Shown here: piece by piece, positions 62,848 to 64,000 of the stretch
Numbering within the stretch: position 1 is the first letter of the stretch
Layout: each line of letters starts with the position of its first letter
Assembly (NCBI RefSeq): GCF_014306105.1
Contig: NZ_JACRVF010000001.1
Span: 822,413 to 886,412, forward strand
DNA: 64,000 bases
From: Pontibacter cellulosilyticus
GTDB taxonomy: Bacteria; Bacteroidota; Bacteroidia; Cytophagales; Hymenobacteraceae
Direction: 5' to 3'
The notes under the pieces: model-generated
Databases searched by the model: none
The model's input: only the letters and a program-made list of their open reading frames with translations
Told to the model about the DNA's origin: nothing
Position numbers and translations under genes: made by a program

Positions 62848-64000
62848 ATGATACGACCTAACAGACAAAATACAGCTTTAAAACTGATCCTTTTCCTATG
62901 CCTATTTTTACCGATTGCAGTAACTGGCAATAATGTATTTGCAAATACTTCAGGCTCCGATGTAGAAGAACACAGTATTAATAGCAACCTGCAGATCAGC
63001 AGAGAATTCATACGGCAATACCTTAGTAACGAACAAGAATACAAACATCACCTGGAACTGGTACAGCAGTTCTACAAAGAGCGCAATTATAAACTGGCCT
63101 GGTTCAAAAATAGTGAGCTTATACCCCAGGCTGACAAACTGATTGAAGCCATTGGCCACGCTGACAAAGAAGGCCTTTCGCACCAGAAGTATAAAGTAAA
63201 AGAACTCCGCGAAATGTATCGCGCCTATGCCGCCTTGCCTGCCTCCGATAAAGGCAAACAGCAGAAACAGGAAGAGCTTGATGTAGCCCTTACGGCATCG
63301 TACTTTAACTACGCTTCTGATTTCTACAAAGGAGCCGTTGACCCACATAGCGCTGCCGGCATAGAGTGGGAAGTAAAACGCAACAAGATTAAACTTAACA
63401 AAGCACTCGAAGCCATACTTGAGGAAAAAGAGAACTCGCCATACTATGAGTTTGATGCCTTGCACGAGGGTTATGTACAGTTGCGCGACGCGCTGGTAAA
63501 ATACAGATCGATACAGGAAAACGGCGGCTGGGAAAAAGTAGAAGGCCCAGAAGTGGTTAAGCTAAACGACACAGCCGAGGTAGTGCTGGCGCTAAGGAAA
63601 AGGCTCTTACCACAACAGCAAATGAATCGACAGGATACAACATTTATGGTGTATGATGAAGAGGTAAAAGAGGCTGTTACACATTTTCAGAAGCGGCACG
63701 GATTACTGGTAGATGGCATACTTGGTCCGCAGACATATAGTGCCTTGAATGTGCCGGTGGAAAAACGAATTGAACAGCTTGTACTAAACATGGAACGCTG
63801 GCGCTGGCTTCCAAGAGACCTGGCACAGAAAGGAGACAAGTATATCCTCGTGAACATCCCGGCTTATCAGGTACATGTAATGGAGAACGGGAAGGAAATA
63901 ATGCAGATGAAGGCCGTAGTGGGTAAAACAATGCACTCTACTCCTGTTTTCAGCCATAAGGTACAGTACCTCATGTTTTCGCCTTACTGGAACATACCCA
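62848..64000 (+). CDS. L,D-transpeptidase, YcbB/LdtD-like (3' partial)
   Basis: Open from the ATG at 62848 to the window edge (384 codons). Signal peptide (about residues 1-31, ending FAN), a scaffold domain (about 55-230; FYKERNYKLAWFKNSELIPQ), a peptidoglycan-binding domain (about 240-295; AVTHFQKRHGLLVDGILGPQ) and the beginning of the YkuD domain (ILVNIPAYQVHVMENGKEIM, KAVVGKTMHSTPVFSHKVQY). The catalytic Cys/His region lies beyond the window. It would form 3-3 cross-links or attach lipoproteins to peptidoglycan in the periplasm. Confidence 0.93.
   Translation, partial: MIRPNRQNTALKLILFLCLFLPIAVTGNNVFANTSGSDVEEHSINSNLQISREFIRQYLSNEQEYKHHLELVQQFYKERNYKLAWFKNSELIPQADKLIEAIGHADKEGLSHQKYKVKELREMYRAYAALPASDKGKQQKQEELDVALTASYFNYASDFYKGAVDPHSAAGIEWEVKRNKIKLNKALEAILEEKENSPYYEFDALHEGYVQLRDALVKYRSIQENGGWEKVEGPEVVKLNDTAEVVLALRKRLLPQQQMNRQDTTFMVYDEEVKEAVTHFQKRHGLLVDGILGPQTYSALNVPVEKRIEQLVLNMERWRWLPRDLAQKGDKYILVNIPAYQVHVMENGKEIMQMKAVVGKTMHSTPVFSHKVQYLMFSPYWNIP

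Noticed and set aside
1..64000. tRNA, rRNA, tmRNA or riboswitch genes
   Set aside because: I found no cloverleaf or conserved RNA motif by eye; absence cannot be proven without a covariance-model search.

Overview
The window looks like a chromosomal segment of a Bacteroidota bacterium, most plausibly Hymenobacteraceae (Pontibacter-like). Supporting signs are a type IX secretion C-terminal sorting domain, TonB-dependent/Omp28-type outer membrane receptors with carboxypeptidase-regulatory N-domains, many Bacteroidota-type lipoproteins (C followed by acidic residues), DUF2911, YceI, DUF5694 and DUF3140 proteins, an NtrC-like regulator paired with an FtsX permease, and long perfect intrinsic terminators between convergent genes. 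The assignment is inferred from gene content; no 16S rRNA or tRNA gene is present.

Layout. 1-10.7 kb: end of an outer membrane protein, DUF2911 lipoprotein, PepSY membrane protein, a PQQ-type sugar dehydrogenase, an outer membrane receptor, a BlaI/M56 (BlaR1-like) regulatory pair with three phased operator palindromes, and a YceI protein. 10.9-18.3 kb: secreted GHL10 glycosidase (T9SS cargo), an FtsX-like permease divergent from an NtrC-like response regulator/histidine kinase operon. 18.4-30.2 kb: housekeeping and stress genes (two cold-shock proteins, RtcB, subtilase, ExbD, Pcm, AGCS symporter, DinB-like protein, acyl-CoA synthetase). 30.2-37.2 kb: the accessory zone. It has a DUF559 nuclease gene framed by 58-bp inverted repeats, a REPIN-like element with perfect 34-bp arms, a hairpin repeat family with a decayed RAYT transposase fragment, GC-rich hrpB next to a very AT-rich AIPR gene, and an ArsR/AHSA1 pair. 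37.3-50.8 kb: a second subtilase, a decayed pentapeptide-repeat gene, DoxX, DUF4345, CPBP protease, lipoproteins, YceI, an AraC-cupin cluster, DUF5694, DUF3140, and a xenorhodopsin/Anabaena-sensory-rhodopsin-type opsin gene broken by one in-frame amber codon. 50.9-64 kb: a 58-aa orphan protein, alpha/beta hydrolases, UspA, ABC exporter, ECF sigma factor with a cupin-bearing anti-sigma-like partner, a disordered Gly/Tyr/Arg/Asn-rich protein, and the start of a YcbB-type L,D-transpeptidase.

The strongest candidates for something undescribed are: (1) the compact 556-bp DUF559 cassette with 58-bp inverted repeats, lying beside an unrelated REPIN-like element; (2) the amber-interrupted xenorhodopsin; (3) a heptamer TATACTT/AAGTATA that recurs at very high density in coding and non-coding DNA across the whole window; (4) three BlaI-type palindromes spaced exactly 20 bp centre to centre.
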